From positions 144,420 through 208,419 of the forward strand of contig NZ_KB900614.1 in the NCBI RefSeq assembly GCF_000379065.1: a DNA stretch of 64,000 nucleotides, given 5' to 3'. Below, piece after piece: positions 62,166 to 64,000 of this stretch. The stretch is from Salinispora mooreana. Its GTDB lineage: Bacteria; Actinomycetota; Actinomycetes; Mycobacteriales; Micromonosporaceae. The translations under genes and the position numbers were made by a program. How positions within the stretch are numbered: position 1 is the first letter of the stretch; each line of letters starts with the position of its first letter. The notes under the pieces were generated by a model, which was not told the DNA's origin, ran no database searches, and worked only from the letters and a program-made list of their open reading frames with translations.

Positions 62166-63613
62166 CCTGGGTTCAACCGGTCGTTGCAACGCTTGTTGGT
62201 TGGAGTAACCGTAGCTGCTCGTCGAGAGCTTCGGCGGGTGTCTTCCAGTCGAGGACCTTGCGGGGTCTGCTGTTGATCGCTGTTTGTACGGCGAGGAGGT
62301 CTTCGAGGCCCCAACGGGACAGATCGGTGCCTTTGGGGAAGTACTGGCGTAGTAGCCCGTTGGTGTTTTCGTTCGTGCCGCGTTGCCAGGGTGAGTGGGG
62401 GTCGGCGAAGTAGACCGCAATGCCGGTATCGATCGTGAACTGGCTGTGGGCTGAGAGTTCTTTGCCGCGGTCCCAGGTCAGTGATCGCCGCAGACCCTCG
62501 GGCATGATGGTCATCGTGGACTGGAGTGCGTCCTTCATCGCGATGGCGCCGTAGCCGCCGAGGGCGGGCCCGTTCTTGACCGGCGGGACGGTTCCGTAGC
62601 CTTCGATGCGGGAAAGGTGGACCAGGAGCGTGTATCGGCTGGTGCGCTCGACGACGGTACCGATGGCGGAGCGGTGCAGTCCGATTATCAGGTCGCCTTC
62701 CCAGTGGCCGGGGACCGCTCGGTCCTTGACCTCGGCGGGTCGTTGGCTCAAGACGACATCAGCGGTGACATGCCCTTGCGGCCTGTTCCGCGAGCGTTCA
62801 CGGGGCTTACGCAGCGCCCGACCGGTCCGCAGGCAGGCCACCAGCTCACGCGTGAGCGCGCCGCGTCCTTGGATGTAGAGCGCCTGGTAAATCGCCTCGT
62901 GGCTGATGCGCATATCTTCATCATCGGGGAAGTCGACGACCAGCCGTCGACTAATCTGCTCTGGGCTCCAGGCCGCCGCCCAGCGGCGGTCTGCACGGTG
63001 CGGCTTGTTCAGCCCTTTCCAGGTCGTCGCAGGGCCGGCGGCAACTGTCCCGTCACGACGGCACAGTTGCCCGCTCAGCCGGGCCTGTACGTACTCCTTC
63101 AGCCGCCGGTTACTCGCCAGCTTCGCCGGCTTGGGCCGCCGCGCGGTGACCTGCGCTTTCCACTGCGCCACGGTGGCCCGGTACTCAAGCTTGCCGCTGC
63201 GAGTCGCGGCATTGCGCCGCAACTCACGCGAGATCGTGCCCGGGTCCCGCCCGAGTTCCCGGGCGATCGCACGGACACCCTGCCCCTGCGCCTTAAGCAG
63301 CGCAATCTCCTCACGCTCTGAAAACGACAGGTAACGGCCGGAAGGCTCGGCCAGACTCAACGGCGGCATGCCACCAGCGTGACGAAACCACCGCACCGCA
63401 ACAGGCGTCGACACACCGAGCTCAAGCGCTACCTCCTCAGTGCGCTTACCCCGCGCGATCAACCGCCAGAACGCACGCTGCACATGCCGCGCCGGCATCG
63501 GCCTGCCCGGCGAACGCATCGCCGGACGCAACGCCCGATCCGCCTGCTGCTGACGTCGCGCCATCCAAACACCTCCATCATCAAAGGTGTTGCGACGACC
63601 AGTTGAATTCGCC
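62166..63613 (-). mobile_element. IS30-family insertion sequence
   Basis: A 1448-bp element carrying one transposase gene. Subterminal inverted repeats at 62172-62193 and 63586-63607 match at 18 of 22 positions (TTCAACyGGTCGTyGCAAC core). The outermost six bases do not match each other. The boundaries were set by the frame of the interrupted IS3 transposase. Confidence 0.8.
62173..63564 (-). CDS. IS30-family transposase
   Basis: A 463-residue DDE transposase. An N-terminal region has two HTH-like segments, including VRAIARELGRDPGTISRELR (about 100). Catalytic residues are Asp in HWEGDLIIG (about 285), Asp in LTWDRGKEL (about 360) and Glu in NENTNGLLRQYFP (about 399). The ATG at 63564 is chosen over an upstream ATG outside the element; a GGAGGTG site lies just before it. 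Its end lies in the left inverted repeat. Apparently intact. Confidence 0.9.
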   Translation of the reverse strand: MARRQQQADRALRPAMRSPGRPMPARHVQRAFWRLIARGKRTEEVALELGVSTPVAVRWFRHAGGMPPLSLAEPSGRYLSFSEREEIALLKAQGQGVRAIARELGRDPGTISRELRRNAATRSGKLEYRATVAQWKAQVTARRPKPAKLASNRRLKEYVQARLSGQLCRRDGTVAAGPATTWKGLNKPHRADRRWAAAWSPEQISRRLVVDFPDDEDMRISHEAIYQALYIQGRGALTRELVACLRTGRALRKPRERSRNRPQGHVTADVVLSQRPAEVKDRAVPGHWEGDLIIGLHRSAIGTVVERTSRYTLLVHLSRIEGYGTVPPVKNGPALGGYGAIAMKDALQSTMTIMPEGLRRSLTWDRGKELSAHSQFTIDTGIAVYFADPHSPWQRGTNENTNGLLRQYFPKGTDLSRWGLEDLLAVQTAINSRPRKVLDWKTPAEALDEQLRLLQPTSVATTG

Positions 63614-63735
63614 TTGCGACCCGCGGTCGGTGTGCAATATGCAGCCGGCCACGTCACCACGGCGGCCTACGGCGTTGTGCAGGGCGTTGACGGCCAGCCT
63701 CGACTTCATCCGTGAGTCGATGGAGTGAACTGATC
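63614..63735 (-). pseudogene. IS3-family transposase, middle fragment
   Basis: Reads SIDSRMKSRLAVNALHNAV, then GRRGDVAGCILHTDRGSQ with a catalytic Asp, ending at the IS30 junction. Joined through one CAA to the fragment at 61911-62165 it reads GSQ-CRSQKFV, normal for IS3 OrfB. Upstream of about 63735 the similarity stops, so the N-terminal half is missing. Confidence 0.85.
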
Positions 63736-63865
63736 TCAGCGACGCGAAGGTGTTGATTGGTGCGACACGGGCGAAAGCGATGAGATCGGACGGTGCTGGA
63801 AGTGGGCGTGGGGCCCTCGGTAGGTAGTTCTCACCACAAGATCACCCACACGGTGAGGACCCCAC
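63736..63865. other. Boundary region to the next IS
   Basis: No gene is recognised. It probably contains the left end of the element whose transposase starts at 63866. I could not define its terminal repeat because the other end is outside the window. Confidence 0.4.
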
Positions 63866-64000
63866 GTGATCGCATATCGTGCCACGGCCGACGTCCCCAG
63901 GGAACTCGTGCAGTACCTCGGCCGGCTGCTGGCCGCGCAACGCAACGCCAAGGGGACACGACGCGACACTCGCGCGTTGACCTGCTTCCACCAAGCGCTC
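63866..64000 (+). CDS. Partial DDE transposase, IS5-like (cut by window edge)
   Basis: The first 45 codons of a gene running off the window. It reads VIAYRATADVPRELVQYLGR, then AAQRNAKGTRRDTRALTCFH. This is like the N-terminus of IS5-group transposases common in actinobacteria, as I recall. The start is GTG. Whether it is intact cannot be seen. Confidence 0.65.
   Translation, partial: MIAYRATADVPRELVQYLGRLLAAQRNAKGTRRDTRALTCFHQAL

Overview
The window is high-GC (about 70%) actinobacterial chromosome. Gene content and order point to Micromonosporaceae, most likely Salinispora or a close relative: a whiA-yvcK-rapZ / uvrC / uvrA block, OpcA, an AcnR-type regulator near acnA, a sufR-led SUF operon with sufU, and mycothiol-type enzymes. 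The genus assignment is an inference from gene content and remembered protein similarity; no search was run.

Layout. 1-3.8 kb: asparagine synthetase asnB (-) and an aminopeptidase P (+). 3.8-6.5 kb: a secreted beta-helix surface protein gene, preceded by what looks like an internally deleted copy of itself with a duplicated leader and its own terminator. 6.5-10.3 kb: secreted pullulanase, a DsbB-like protein and a 52-residue membrane protein. 10.5-17.4 kb: aconitase acnA, a DUF2630 protein, a RIO kinase, a HAD hydrolase, the AcnR-type TetR regulator and an SDR. 17.4-24 kb: ABC exporter, enoyl-CoA hydratase, small HTH protein, ABC-F ATPase, an acVLRF1-type peptidyl-tRNA hydrolase and a LysE exporter. 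24.1-30.9 kb: SUF Fe-S operon on the minus strand (sufR-sufB-sufD-Rieske-sufC-sufS-sufU-DUF59). 31-34.6 kb: heme A synthase ctaA, ATP-grasp protein, hypothetical, heme O synthase ctaB. 34.8-43.2 kb: pentose phosphate operon tkt-tal-pgi-zwf-opcA-pgl (+), converging on 43.3-49.9 kb: rapZ-yvcK-whiA, gap-pgk-tpiA and secG (-). 50-55.5 kb: recQ (+), an alpha/beta hydrolase, uvrC and a Tat-type Rieske lipoprotein. 55.8-61.3 kb: uvrA, a degenerate RsgA-like GTPase, a mycothiol-dependent enzyme and an MBL hydrolase. 61.3-64 kb: an IS graveyard in which an IS30-type element interrupts an IS3-type transposase, followed by the start of another transposase at the window edge.

The genes form a central-carbon and cofactor region. 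Glucose-6-phosphate is shared by Pgi, Zwf/OpcA/Pgl and Tkt/Tal, the gap-pgk-tpiA genes supply lower glycolysis, and AcnA (a 4Fe-4S enzyme) depends on the SUF system encoded 11 kb away. CtaA and CtaB make heme A for the terminal oxidase. UvrA, UvrC and RecQ are DNA repair genes.

I found no CRISPR array, tRNA, rRNA or prophage and no obvious new defence or biosynthetic system. The most interesting material is at smaller scale: the deleted surface-protein paralogue with a conserved leader, a palindrome shared by the acnA and acnR upstream regions, the degenerate RsgA-like GTPase, the ABC-F/acVLRF1 pair, the recQ-hydrolase pair between rapZ and uvrC, two clusters of intergenic repeats around uvrA, and the nested IS with a recoverable insertion site.
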